Below are positions 33,776-44,605 of a DNA stretch of 64,000 nucleotides, piece by piece. The notes under the pieces were generated by a model, which had not been told where the DNA came from, made no database searches, and saw only the letters and a program-made list of their open reading frames with translations. The stretch covers positions 20,489,524 through 20,553,523 of the forward strand of contig JAOWCC010001501.1 of NCBI GenBank assembly GCA_030867875.1, written 5' to 3'. Origin of the DNA: Actinernus sp. WN-2022 (Eukaryota > Cnidaria > Anthozoa > Actiniaria > Actinernidae). Position 1 is the stretch's first letter. The number at the start of each line of letters is the position of its first letter. The translations under genes were made by a program, and so were the position numbers.

Positions 33776-34050
33776 ATAATACTCCAGTTTCCTATTCGAA
33801 GATTACCGCTGAATGAAATGACTACAGACGCATGTACTCAGGGTTAGCCTCATTCTGAAGTTAAACATTCTTAAATACCATCGAGAAGGTGGGCTATTCA
33901 CAACTCTGCGTATTGTTGTAGTTTCGCATTTTGCACCTTCTCGCTGGTATTTAAGAATGTTTAACTTCAGAATGAGGCTAACCCTGAGTACATGCGTCTG
34001 TAGTCATTGCATTCAGCGGTAATTTTCGAATACGAAACTGGTCTATTATA
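33776..34050. mobile_element. Near-perfect long hairpin MITE
   Basis: Arms of about 115 bases pair almost completely: GACTACAGACGCATGTACTC on the left with GAGTACATGCGTCTGTAGTC on the right, and TTAAACATTCTTAAATACC with GGTATTTAAGAATGTTTAA. The loop is about 40 bases. The outer ends (CCAGTTTC and GAAACTGG) resemble those of the element at 35859-35981. Confidence 0.9.
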
Positions 34051-34261
34051 GACTAAAGTATAGACCCATTCCATAAATGGCGTCCAATTTAAATAGGTAT
34101 TGTCCTGGAGACTTGAGCCTCGTGAGGTGGTGAGCTTTCAAATATCACACAAATAAGATAGCTCAGTATGGTGTGGGGAACAGATAAAGCACTCACTGAT
34201 ACCATCAGTGTCAAAAGCTTGCTATTCGGTTCTTATTTACTCAAACATCTTCAAAATAAAC

Positions 34262-34545
34262 TTGATATAATAATAATAATTATTATTATTATTTATTTGT
34301 ACCGCAGATGTTTACAGTATAAATTCAAAATATAAGATATATAAAAATATAGTACAGGAACTCTAGAATATTAACTGATAAGCTAATCTAGCTAGGGTGC
34401 CTTAATTTAACAATTATATTTTACATTAAAATAACCTCATTACATGGTCAAAAGGTAGGCAGTGAACTAAATAAACACACACACGCACACACAGAATATA
34501 CTGAAAACAGTAAAGGTGATAAATAAGGCTAACTAGGTAGATATA
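34262..34545 (-). repeat. Possible LINE 3'-tail region with AAT and CA microsatellites
   Basis: Read on the minus strand, the segment ends GTACAAATAAATAATAATAA, a tail typical of LINE 3' ends, after a (GT)n-rich stretch. A region with the same architecture lies at 38205-38500. No coding remnant is seen, so this is tentative. Confidence 0.35.
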
Positions 34546-34548
34546 TAC

Positions 34549-34856
34549 AAGAGCCCATAATCAAGAGCGAGAATCTCCCATACTACCTCTATGCCATGGC
34601 ATTTTCACAAGTTAGGTTATTTTTAGAACGGTTTCCCGCTATTATTGGGTTGCAATCATTCCTAAGGGAATAAAATCACAAAAGCGTAGCAGACGTGCTG
34701 TTGGTATAACAAAAGAAGCTAATGAGGCATCTTTTGTTCCGCCACGGGTGTAACCCACTAATTGGCGGCAAAAATAATCTAAAAATAGCCCAACTTGTGA
34801 AAACGCCGTAGCATCTATTTAAGAGATATGGACGCTCTTGGTTATGGGCTCTTGAT
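34549..34856. mobile_element. MITE, GAGCGTCCAT family
   Basis: The left end CAAGAGCCCATAATCAAGAG pairs with the right end CTCTTGGTTATGGGCTCTTG. TA-rich target sequence (ATATAT) flanks both ends. The interior matches 6950-7095. Confidence 0.85.
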
Positions 34857-35095
34857 ATATATTAATTTAACTTAAAACAGACTAAATGAAGATGGCTACT
34901 AGAAGGAAGCAGTTATCTTTCATGTAGTGGTTTCATGTTAGAAATATAAAAAAATGAATTCGATGCCATTTACACACTCGATCCCAGTCCTATATCAGTT
35001 TCCGAAATGACCATCACCTAGATGATGGTGATGATGGTCTCTCGCTAATAACGGCTTCGACGGTTTTCCTTTTGTCATCTTCGAAGGTCTTCTCG

Positions 35096-38000
35096 TTAGT
35101 TATTTATAACAAGGAACTGAGTGGCTGTCTGGCCGTGCATTGTTTGGGTAGCCCGTTTCACCTGGCCACTTCTTTTTATTCCTACCAACATGTCATGTGG
35201 ATCACGCGTGAAATATTTGTGAGAAGCGTAAGAGTGAAACGCGTTCATCTCGTGCGTTTCTTTGAAGATTGTTTCCCGCGAACGAACGTGGCGCTGAAAA
35301 ACAACAAGTGGAGGAGTATTTTAGGACGCATTTTTAGGGACTTGTGCACCATATTCAAATCTCATGCCCGCGCGGTAAGAAGTCTGGTAACGATGGTACC
35401 AGAACGAGGCCAGTTGTCCCAAAGATCACAAAATTGGAGAGAAATGTCTTACTTTACTTTCTGTCGTACCGCATTGTTGTGTTCTTTTACGTTATAAGGA
35501 AATGAACGTTATTTTCCGCCATCGATTTTTCTCTTCCTTTCACAAGCTGGGACAATTGGCCTCACTTTGATGCCTTTATGAATAAGGTCAATTCTGGCTA
35601 TATTATGGAATCGGAATACTTGCAAATATCCGCTTTCTGAAATAGAGAAGTAGTCGCTACTTTTAGTACGTCCTTTCGGAATTAAACTTTGTGTTTCCTA
35701 ATGTAAACGACATATAACATTTTACTTTTTCGGAATGAATATCCAGAATATGTCCGTCCCAAAAAAGCGCCCTTAGTAAGCTGAAGGAATGCAAAGTGAA
35801 AATGAATGAAAAATGAAATATGTTCGTGGTATTTCGTTAATTTTGCGAGCCTTAATTTATAGACCAGTTTACGATTCATGCGCAGTTGTACAAATCGTTT
35901 ATTTATATTGGTTAGGACATGGTGGCCGCTAGTTGAAATAAAAGACTTGAACAACTGCACATGAACCGTAAACTGGTCTATTGATCTGACACCTCCCCAG
36001 GCCTTTTCTTAGAACGATCGATTAAGCGCAAAGAGAAGAACTAGGGCGAGCTAGTCTGAACGCAAAGGACTTTCGGCCAAATTGTCCGCCATTTTGAAAG
36101 ATAACCAAATCTTCGATGACATCGAGGCTGGAGTTGAGACAGCTTAGAGGCTTGTATCTAGTTGGCACGATAACCAAAAGCTATCCAGATTCATAGATAG
36201 AGGGTTTGTATCAGTGCAGGGTCAACTACATCCTTCATACGAGGTTAAGGCTGGGTTACCTTTAAGAAATACGAATTGGACTATTCTCTTTTGTGAATCT
36301 AACGTGAATCTGCTATAAAAGATTTGCAGTTCAGAAACGCCACTAAAAGTCAAACACAAACTCACCGTGGCTCTAAGCGTACCATCTTTCTTCATTGATA
36401 AGTATCTTCCTGTTGCAACACTCTTGAGCTTCACTAGACTTGGACCAAAGGACTGCATTTCAAATACGACTGAAAGACAAATCAAGTCTATAGTATGTCT
36501 ACCCATTCTCGGTTCCCATTTCTACAATAATACTTGGTTTTCCTCGCGTTTTACAAGATCGCCCGTGCCATCGAAAGGTTAACAAATTCTTCTCAAAAAC
36601 ACTTTCAGAGTGCAGTTTGCGAAAGTGTGAAACTAAAACGTTCGCGGGGAAGCATACCCCAAGGCCCGGCCTTAAATATTCGGCCCTACGGACCTCACGT
36701 AATCAGTGTACAAAATGAAAAACGATGGTCCTGTTCGATCGGTGACTTTGATTTGTAAAGAAGTTCAGTCTACCAGTTCTATCATTTGTTTTGCTTCCCG
36801 CCCGGTTTTCTTTATTCCTTCCCGAATTAATAATCATGATTTTATTATGTGGTGATGTAGTAAAAACAAAGTAAGTGACTTTATTTAAGTGTCAATGTAT
36901 TTAGCTTTGAATCTAATTAGGGACACTAGTGCTACGATTTTACGTCCTTATCCGAGAAGACGTGAAGGACTAACCGTTTACTGTATTATGTAAAGGCAGT
37001 ACCTTCTACTCAGTTATTTTAAGACCTTGAGTGTTGGTCCGGCCGGGGTTTGAACCCGCGACCTCACACTCGACATACCGGCGCTTAACCACTGAGCTAA
37101 CCGGGAGGCGGTTAAGTACAAATGTTTTATCATTAAAGCAGTTAATGCACTGACCATGTCGCTGGATGCCTTGTGAAGGTTTTAGATTCCTGTTATTCCA
37201 GGTTCCAGGTATTCCCCCCTTTGAACAACCGGGCTTAGAAGTGGGGAAAATTGGGAGGGGGGGGGGGGGGGGGGGGGGAGGGAGATTGCCTAACACTAAG
37301 TTATTCGGGGTGGGCGGGGACCACAATCTCAAAGTATAGACGGAGAGGGGAGCATTTAATTTGACTCATATTAAGTTAACATCTTCCGAGCTCCCCAAGT
37401 CATAACTAATGTTTGGTCCCTTACCTTTGTCGTTTCAAGTTTTTACAATAATTTTCTGGATGCTTAACAAACTGAAACTATAATGTTCTAATCCAATCCG
37501 GCATGGATGATCATTACACTCCTGCATCCAAGATTTGTTCTGAAAATAGCGAATCCAATAGATATAATGCAAAAACAAATTCACTTTTGATTTTATGCGC
37601 AAGGCTATGCCGATGTCACTGTGCCATACTGAATAATCAGATTTTGACACAATATGAGCTGTGTTACGTACTGACTACTTTGGGGAAAAGGAGTTGGTTT
37701 ATCTAGTAAGAGTAAAGAGTATTTTCACCTGGGGGGAGGGGGAGGAGGGGGGGGGATGGAGGAAAGGCACTGCGAAGTCTAAACCAGTAACTGAATATTC
37801 CTCTTTTAGCTAGTTAGGCTGACTGTACCTACCATATTTACTCTGTTGATCAACTGTGCCTCTCACCAAACCCGATGGTAAAATCTGCAGATGATATCCA
37901 CTACGACAGAAGATCTTACAATGGATTTTATTCGTTGGCTTTTTAGTGATAACGTAAATACTTTTCCAGTTTATGCTGATTTTAGGTAGAGGCCACTTGT

Positions 38001-38170
38001 AGTTTCTATGATAAAAGATTTTCGTAGTATGATTGATGCTCTTCTGCGGATTTTTGGCCTTCTTTCGGAGGAGTTTCCTTGCTTGTCTTGCTGCGCAATT
38101 TTCTGCTAAGAACGAGATCTTCTGAACAGAGGAGAAGAATCAAAAGGGATGTGGAGAGAAACGACATCAT
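35096..38170 (-). CDS. Fibroblast growth factor gene FGF-B (three core exons)
   Basis: FGFs are secreted ligands of receptor tyrosine kinases. The exons on the minus strand are: core exon 1 (38121 or 38170 down to 37833) with KIFCRSGYHLQILPSGLVRG, donor GTAGGT, phase 1; exon 2 (36469-36366) with SLVKLKSVATGRYLSMKKDG, acceptor TCTTTCAG, donor GTGAGT; exon 3 (35293-35096) with FHSYASHKYF, MLVGIKRSGQVK and GQTATQFLVINN, then TAA. Exon 2 is exactly 104 nt with phases 1 and 0, the conserved FGF layout. The 5' end is unclear. An ATG at 38170 gives a good signal peptide (MMSFLSTSLLILLLC, then SRKLRSK), but that frame stops at 38006-38008, one base out of phase with the FGF core. Alternatively the exon starts at a CTCTGTTCAG acceptor at 38121, with an upstream exon unseen. 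Confidence 0.85.
35345..35440 (+). repeat. Dispersed repeat shared with 4975-5095
   Basis: Contains AAGAAGTCTGGTAACGATGG and CAGTTGTCCCAAAGATCAC, matching the block at 4975-5095. It lies in FGF-B intron 2, about 50 bases upstream of the exon 3 acceptor. Confidence 0.6.
35859..35981. mobile_element. Small MITE with TAGACCAGTTTACG ends
   Basis: ATAGACCAGTTTACGATTCA pairs with TGAACCGTAAACTGGTCTAT, and GCGCAGTTGT with ACAACTGCAC further in. It lies in FGF-B intron 2. Confidence 0.85.
36865..37105 (-). repeat. tRNA-derived SINE, family B
   Basis: On the minus strand the head GGTTAGCTCAGTGGTTAAGC and box B-like GGGTTCAAACCCCGG lead into a body with AACACTCAAGGTCTTAAAAT, TCCTTCACGTCTTCTCGGAT and a 3' AAATAAAGTCACTTAC end. 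It is the same family as 44375-44605 and lies in FGF-B intron 1. Confidence 0.8.
37252..37282. repeat. Poly-G tract
   Basis: An almost pure run of about 25 guanines in FGF-B intron 1; its length is likely unreliable in assembly. Another G-rich stretch lies at 37728-37760. Confidence 0.9.
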
Positions 38171-38204
38171 TCCTATCCTCTAACGAATCTAGAAACTGAA
38201 AAAT

Positions 38205-38545
38205 AGATAGATACAGATACTTTATTCGTACTCACACAATTTAAATCATAATATGTTTGACAGTGAAAAAGTATAATTGAGAGAGAGCACTATAGCTACT
38301 TAGATATAACTTTTCAGTGAGAGTTCACTCGAGTTAAGTAGCATTGTACAGGAAATTTATTAAACTTGAAGGATAAATATTAAGGTCAGATGGTGAGAGT
38401 AATAAAATTGCTATTTATGTAAACAAAAAACAACAACATACACACACATGCATTCACGCATAGACACAAAAACTAGAATAAATTAAAATAAAATAAAGTA
38501 AATTAAAGTAATATAGTATAGTATAGTATGGGCATACATAAGTTA
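38205..38545 (-). repeat. Possible LINE 3'-tail region
   Basis: Minus-strand sequence ends GTACGAATAAAGTATCTGTA, then CTATCTATC, with a TG-rich part upstream, similar in layout to 34262-34545. No coding remnant is visible. Confidence 0.35.
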
Positions 38546-38669
38546 AGGTACATCAATATATGATTAGAGCTAATTGAGATTAAAAAAGGATTCAGTCAGG
38601 AGAGCCTTTTAAAGCAACTTCGACTTTTAGATTTGTTGATTCGCCAAAATCCATGGGACTGATTGGAGG

Positions 38670-39015
38670 AAGTTAAGCCGAAAAAACTCCCGGGGGGGGG
38701 GGGGGGGGGGGTGAGTACTCCCATATATATAAAAGCTATACGGGTATGTGCCGCAACAAAGGGTATGGTTTTCGAGCTGTTTTAGTCTGAAATAGGGTAA
38801 TAAATTTCGCATTTTTAGTCTGTAATAGGGCCGTATGTTCTTGACAGGGAAGTACGACCGCACAATTTCATATATTTCTCTTGTTATGAAATAGAGTACA
38901 GGTCTGATAAAGGGTATGGAAAATGTTATAGTTTGTCTGAAACTGGGGGGGAAATGGTTTTGAGACGCGGGCGGCACACTACCACCCAAAATCCCTCCCC
39001 CAAAAAAAACTGAGT
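38670..39015. repeat. Dispersed element with G-run and 'gggtatg' motifs
   Basis: It starts AAAAACTCCC followed by a run of about 19 guanines and GTGAGTACTCCCATATATA, and ends AAATCCCTCCCCCAAAAA. Interior words such as ACGGGTATGTGCCGC and AATAGGG recur. I recall closely similar sequences as very abundant in coral genomes, but the class is unknown. Confidence 0.45.
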
Positions 39016-41415
39016 GCTGTATTGATCATGAACTAAAGGGTAAGCGCTACCCCGGGGTTGAATCGCTAACCCAAGGTAAATATTACAATTACAGATTTAG
39101 CGCTATCCTGTGCCCAGTAAGCTAAGGACTCTAACATCGATATCGGTCGGATTTGACTTAATTATTAGTAAATCTGATCAATGATTGGACGAGCATATGC
39201 CTAAAATCAAACAGCTCAATCCATGCTTTTCGCCCGTGAGACTGATATCTGTCGTTCAATACTGAAGGAAGCATGGTTTTGGGAAGCATGTACAACAAAT
39301 GAGACAGGTCAGCTAGCGGTTCGTTTTTCGTTTTGCACCGCCATGAAGCACTCCAAACACCAATGTACATAACGAAACTATCTAGCAGCAAATTCAGACG
39401 GACTCAAATCAATTTATCAGCTGTAATGTATGTGTTAAGAAGAATTGTTACTAAAGTCTGCAAAAGTCAGAACTTAATTAACAGAATAAAACCACTGATC
39501 TTGAATATCAAATTCTACTTTAAAACTGACTAAGAACTTAATGTAACTGATGTGGCGATGGAACTGACTACGAGCGGCCATGGCTAGCGAAAACTGTGCC
39601 TTTTTTTGTAGTAAATGAACTGGTTGACAAACAAATCTTCGTAGTACTGAGAATGTACATCATCTGAACAAGTATAAAGCAAACAAACACCCTTCGTTGC
39701 TTACCTCGCCTAGTGTAGGGGCTTATCTAATCAACGCGGGATCCTGTACAGTGGTGGCGTTGCTCGAACGTCCAGATGGGGATTGAATGCACAGAAACGC
39801 GTCCCGTAGTTAAATCCTGTCTTGATGACATTAAATTTACGTTTTGTGGACTATGCTTAGAGTCATTAACACCTGAAAGAGACACTATATTATTTTCAAA
39901 ACCCTCAGATAGCCCGTGGGAGGAAAATGAACAAAGCCCCGAGACAGCTCTTTTTCACGGGAGTCTACAAAAATAGCTCCTAATAATAAAACAATGAATT
40001 CCTTTTAGAAATATTCCTATGTCACAGCTTGCTCTCTGAATTCAGGTTTAGTGGCGTATTGTTGGCATTTGTAAGGTTTTCCTGTGTTTTCTTGTAGTAT
40101 TGTTTACGCATTGTGTTGAACAGAAGTGAAGTTCCGTACTTGTTCTAAAGAATTATGGCTATTGTTCTGTGAAGGGACGTTTTTAACACTTGAACGAGTT
40201 ATTTATTGAGTCGAACGGGATCAATCTGAATGGAAGCTAATCATTTATCCCGCCTCTCTTTTTAGAACAACTCCTTGACGGTTTTGCCGAATTGAATTTC
40301 AATAGGTTCACGTCGATGGGAGGTACTTAGGTGGAGAACTCGACAAACAAACAAACATTCCATGACAAACAAGCAACCGTTTCGCGCAGCGGGGAAAACG
40401 GGTAATCCCTGGGTTCCTTCGCAGCTTTCTTATCTCGGATTTTAATATAAAAGAGTTTAAGGAAGAACATTATTGCATGTCAAGGCGGCATGACTTTGTG
40501 TCTCGATAGAGTCAATGGAAGAAGAGATGAATGCAATTGACACTGAATTTTAAGTGTCGGAATCACTTTGAGGTCGCACAGAGTTAAGTATTCTTTTCAT
40601 AATCTTTCGTTTGCTGCGTTTATTGCTCAAGTCACTTTAATGTATTTTTTATCTACTTGCTAATGACTCACTTTAATTGTTAAAGGTTTTTTTGCTGGTA
40701 CTCGAAACGCCGAAGAACGACAGTTCATCCAAAAATACTGATTCTTCCTTGCAAGATATATTTTCACTAAGGTTTGAAGCGAACTTAGTTCTTGCCTCCT
40801 AGTTTCTAAACTATAAAAATGTCATAGATTTTTGTTCGCAAAATCCCAATAGAACATGCACGTACGCATGAACTATTGTGGTCAAGTTAAGAATTTCCGG
40901 CTCTTGGATTTGCAAAAGGCAATCAGATTTTTAAGAATTACGTTTTGCTTTTGACATGTTATTAAAGCGGGTCACTCTTGCTAAGTCTATAGCTGTGTCG
41001 CCTTCCCCCACCATAAAATTTTGATGTGTCTCTAGTGTTTAGCTTGTACATGATCCCGGCTGACGAGATACTTCGTGTCATACTATGCATGTGATCAAAG
41101 TTTAATAGCCATACACTAGCAGCCGATCTTATAAAATTTGATCTCGAAAAATACCAATAAATAACACAAACAATTAGCAGGGATTCTTCCCTGCTAGCAT
41201 ATAGATATCTCTCTTCTGGTATTACGAAATTTCATGATAACGGAGAGCTGTAACGTAACGTTTGAAGATTTTTTTTTCAACTGAACAGAACTTTCACCAT
41301 CTTTTTGCCATTTTTAGCGAAGTTAGAACTCAATCCATTCTAAACAAACATGACTGTTTTCGGGAAAATACATCACATAAACGCAGTTTACGTTTTCTTC
41401 AATCTCAAGGATAAA
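39016..41415. other. No gene recognised between the FGF genes
   Basis: Frames of up to 77 codons lack domains and splice context. The 39776-39976 frame (66 codons) is the most protein-like, but I recognise nothing and see no good flanking splice pair. Confidence 0.4.
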
Positions 41416-41759
41416 TTAAAGGGGATGACTGTCAATATAATTGAACCTTCATGTTTATTTTTAACAAAACTGACTACTACAAACATAGCACCTTGAAACC
41501 ATGTGAATGTCCTGATATGATTACAAAAGCTTGTTCTACAAACTTGATTAAGGTTTCAGTGAACCAATTTCAAATTGCTCTAAATTTATCTTAAAAGCAG
41601 TATTTTTCATCCACTCAAATCTTTGCCATCTTTCATCAAAATTGTCTCATATTTTCTTCAGTACACCTGGAAAGCATACTCTGCTAATCTGAGTAGTTAT
41701 TTTTGTCTTTGGTCATGAAATAGTTTATCATTTTGGGATTTAGTGACATAGCCTTTTAA
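41416..41759 (+). mobile_element. MITE, TTAAAGGGGCACTGTCAA family, copy 3
   Basis: It starts TTAAAGGGGATGACTGTCAA and ends GTGACATAGCCTTTTAA. The body matches copy 1 at 9304-9688, for example AGCAGTATTTTTCATCCACT. Confidence 0.8.
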
Positions 41760-41984
41760 GCCTATTTGGGAATTAACTGACATTGAATCGTCGTATACTA
41801 AAGTATCCCTTTATACAAACATGGGTGGCCGTATTCGCGTTTTTTCTCTCGAAATTTTGCTAACTTTCGCGAATGGAGACAGTAGAACCTCTGGTACCCA
41901 GGGTAGGGTAATATTTACATGTCGACTGAGGGTCGGCCGATACGTCGGTCGACGGTCGGTCGACGACAGCTGTGAATTTTCTAA

Positions 41985-42150
41985 CGGGACCTGAAACAAC
42001 CGTAGGGGCTGATCAAAGTCAGGACCCGGCTAATCCACAGATCGAATTGGAATTTAGCGTGTTGGTTTTTGTGGAGGGAGGAAAACCGGAGAACCCGGAG
42101 AAAAACTCTCGGAGCAAGGGCGAGATACCAACAAACTCAAACTCAGCTGT
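41985..42150 (-). repeat. SINE family A, head missing
   Basis: The body matches the SINEs at 5150-5387 and 29747-29988 (AGATCGAATTGGAATTTAGC, GAGATACCAACAAACTCAA), but the tRNA-like head is absent, as in a 5'-truncated insertion. Confidence 0.75.
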
Positions 42151-42335
42151 CCATGGGGCTGTACTCTAGTTCGAGCGCTTTCGTGTTAGGTTTAGCTAAC
42201 CGTAGTCAGTTATTTGGTAGAGTTTACTATATTTCAGAATAATTAATCATTAATAATGAGTTATTAACGAACTTATCACCTTATTATCACAATAACTTGT
42301 ACCTTTCCCTCGTACAACCGGATCGGGTTAGAACA

Positions 42336-42723
42336 TACCGTAAATGCTCTATTAAGCGCCCCTCTCAAATTAAGCGCCTCCTCTCTATTTAGCGACCCCC
42401 TTTGGATCAGTTTTGTACTAAGCGCCCCTCTCTAATAAGCCCCCCCCCCCCCTCCCCAACTCCACAGCACAACACGTTCATATCAAACAACATTTAATAC
42501 ATGACAAGAATGCGGCACTACTATAATGCGTGCGTGTTGACTACGCCAGCGTGTACGAACGATAATGTCAGCGATGATCTGACAGAATTGTGTTATAGTT
42601 CATATTGGCTTCGTTTCTCCGTACTTACTTTGATAATAAAGTTTACGAAATTGTACGGTAAGGGAATCAAGATCCCCGAAATTAAATAAGCGCCCCGGGC
42701 GCTCAATAGAGCATTTACGTTAC
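42336..42723. mobile_element. MITE with GTAAATGCTCTATT ends
   Basis: CCGTAAATGCTCTATTAAGC on the left faces GCTCAATAGAGCATTTACG on the right. AAGCGCC repeats four or more times near the left end (42351-42440), and GCGCCCCGGGCGC sits at the right. Confidence 0.8.
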
Positions 42724-43126
42724 CTACCCAGTTATCCGATATACGTGAGTTGCAGTTGACGTTTCTAACTCTAGCTCCAAAACAGTGCTTGTGAATGTTG
42801 CAAAGATAATCTTTATAATATCCACTTTCGTTCGTAGAATTCCATATTTAGGGCCTGTTTTACACGAAGAGAGGTTGATTCATTTGTTTTAGATAATTAT
42901 GCAAAACAGTCTCGAAGGATTACAATACAATGTATTTAAGATAGCTAGCTCGGTCCTAGTCATAGGGGTGTAAACAAACCCTTGATCATCTTGGTTAACT
43001 CAGCAGTGGGTAAATCACATAGAAATTCACTTTCATGTTTACATATTTCTAATTTCCCTGCAAACACTTTTGCTGACCCGACCGATATTCACGAGCATTA
43101 ACATAAATAAACTAACTATGCATTCA

Positions 43127-43472
43127 CAGTGCCCCAAATGACAAACTTTCTCATCAGTTATGAAAGACAAAAATAACTACTCAGATTAGTAGAGTATGCT
43201 TTCCATAATACTGGAGAAAATTTTAGACAATTTTGATGAAGGTGACAAAGATTCGAGTTGATGAAAATTACTGCTTTTAAGAGAAAAAATCGGTTCACCG
43301 ATTCAACCGAAATCAAGTTTCTAGAGCAAGTTTTAATTTTGTAATCCACTTTAATCCTTGCAATTGCCATCCTCGTCGAAAACGTTTGTTTCTCTTCGAT
43401 CTCAGAGTGCTATTTCTGTAGTTTTGTTTTAAAGAAACGTGAAGGTTCAATCCGCTTGACAGTGTTCTTAAA
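43127..43472 (-). mobile_element. MITE, TTAAAGGGGCACTGTCAA family, copy 4
   Basis: The right end GCTTGACAGTGTTCTTAA is degenerate. The body matches copy 2 in the same orientation (ACAAAAATAACTACTCAG, TTTGTAATCCACTTTAATC). It forms an inverted pair with copy 3. Confidence 0.75.
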
Positions 43473-43691
43473 CACACGTGAAGAGTAGTAATGAGCTTGT
43501 AACTGAAAATGGATGTAAAATGTGAGCATTCCTCTTGTTAATTGTTAATACAGACATTTAATAAACATTTTAAACTGTTCAAATGTAAACTATGCTTTTA
43601 CAGACTTTTAATTTGTAAAATTCTCTAAATTTACAAATGTTTGTAGCTATCTTTGACCGTAGTGCTAGGGTAACCCTATCTCCTTGTATAC

Positions 43692-43777
43692 GGGCCCTAA
43701 TTCACACGAGTATGTTTTTCATATATCTCAAATTGCGTACGAGATATTTGAAAAACATACGAGTGAGAATTGACCCT
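43692..43777. repeat. Small inverted repeat
   Basis: CACGAGTATGTTTTTCATAT pairs imperfectly with ATTTGAAAAACATACGAGTG around a short loop. Confidence 0.7.
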
Positions 43778-43803
43778 AAATTGAACGAGAAAACGTATGA
43801 TTA

Positions 43804-43933
43804 CTTATTAATCATATACATTAAAAAAGTTAAACAATTTTAATCTTGTTGGTAATTGCACCGAATTACATTCGAACTGCACTGCTATTAGCCCATGAGA
43901 ATGGAGAATGTTTTAATGTATATGATTAATAAG
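43804..43933. repeat. Small MITE-like inverted repeat
   Basis: TTATTAATCATATACATTAA pairs with TTAATGTATATGATTAATAA at the outer ends; the middle is unpaired. Confidence 0.8.
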
Positions 43934-44374
43934 ATTAATGTTCACAGTTTACAGACATTTTACATACTTTTTAGTTACAAAGTTCTCAAAAGTCTGTAAT
44001 CATGATCAGTTAAATGGTTGGATTTTTCAAATGGGTCTAACTCTGGCGATCGAACGTTACGGAGTCGAGGTCTATAATCATGGAATGAATTAGAAACGGA
44101 CAAAGTACGTACAACGATAATTAATTACACCTTGGAGGTGATTACACTCGATTTCAAATCGAAGTTTGCGATTCGCTCTGCCTTTTTCCAATTAGGGAGG
44201 TGTTTCAAGTAAAATGACCCTTTGAGATAGAGGCAAAAGAGGCCAACATGTTTATCGCTGGTAAGAAGCTCGGTGATCTTCCACAAGGCCCTCTGTTGAC
44301 TTAGTCCCACTTAATTATCCGAGAAGCGAAAGTCTAGTAATCGGTTAGCTCGGTGATTAACTGCGTCAGTGTTA

Positions 44375-44605
44375 GCCGGTTAGCTCGGTGGTTAACGCCT
44401 GTTTGTGGAGCGGGAGGTCGAGGGTTCAAACGCAGGACCAACACTCAGGGTCTTAAAATAGCCGAGTAGAAGATGCTGCCTTTCCATACGATACAGTAAA
44501 CGCTTAGACCTTCACGTCTTCTCGGATAAGGACGTAAAATCGTAGGACTAGTGTCCCTAATTAGCTGCAAAGCCTTAAATAAAGTCACTTACTTACTTTT
44601 TTTAT
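44375..44605 (+). repeat. tRNA-derived SINE, family B
   Basis: The head GGTTAGCTCGGTGGTTAACG and box B-like GGGTTCAAACGC are followed by AACACTCAGGGTCTTAAAAT and CACGTCTTCTCGGATAAGGA; the 3' end is AAATAAAGTCACTTACTTAC. It matches 36865-37105. Confidence 0.8.

Noticed and set aside
35072..35497. Plus-strand frame of 141 codons
   Set aside because: It is the antisense shadow of FGF-B exon 3 plus a dispersed repeat.
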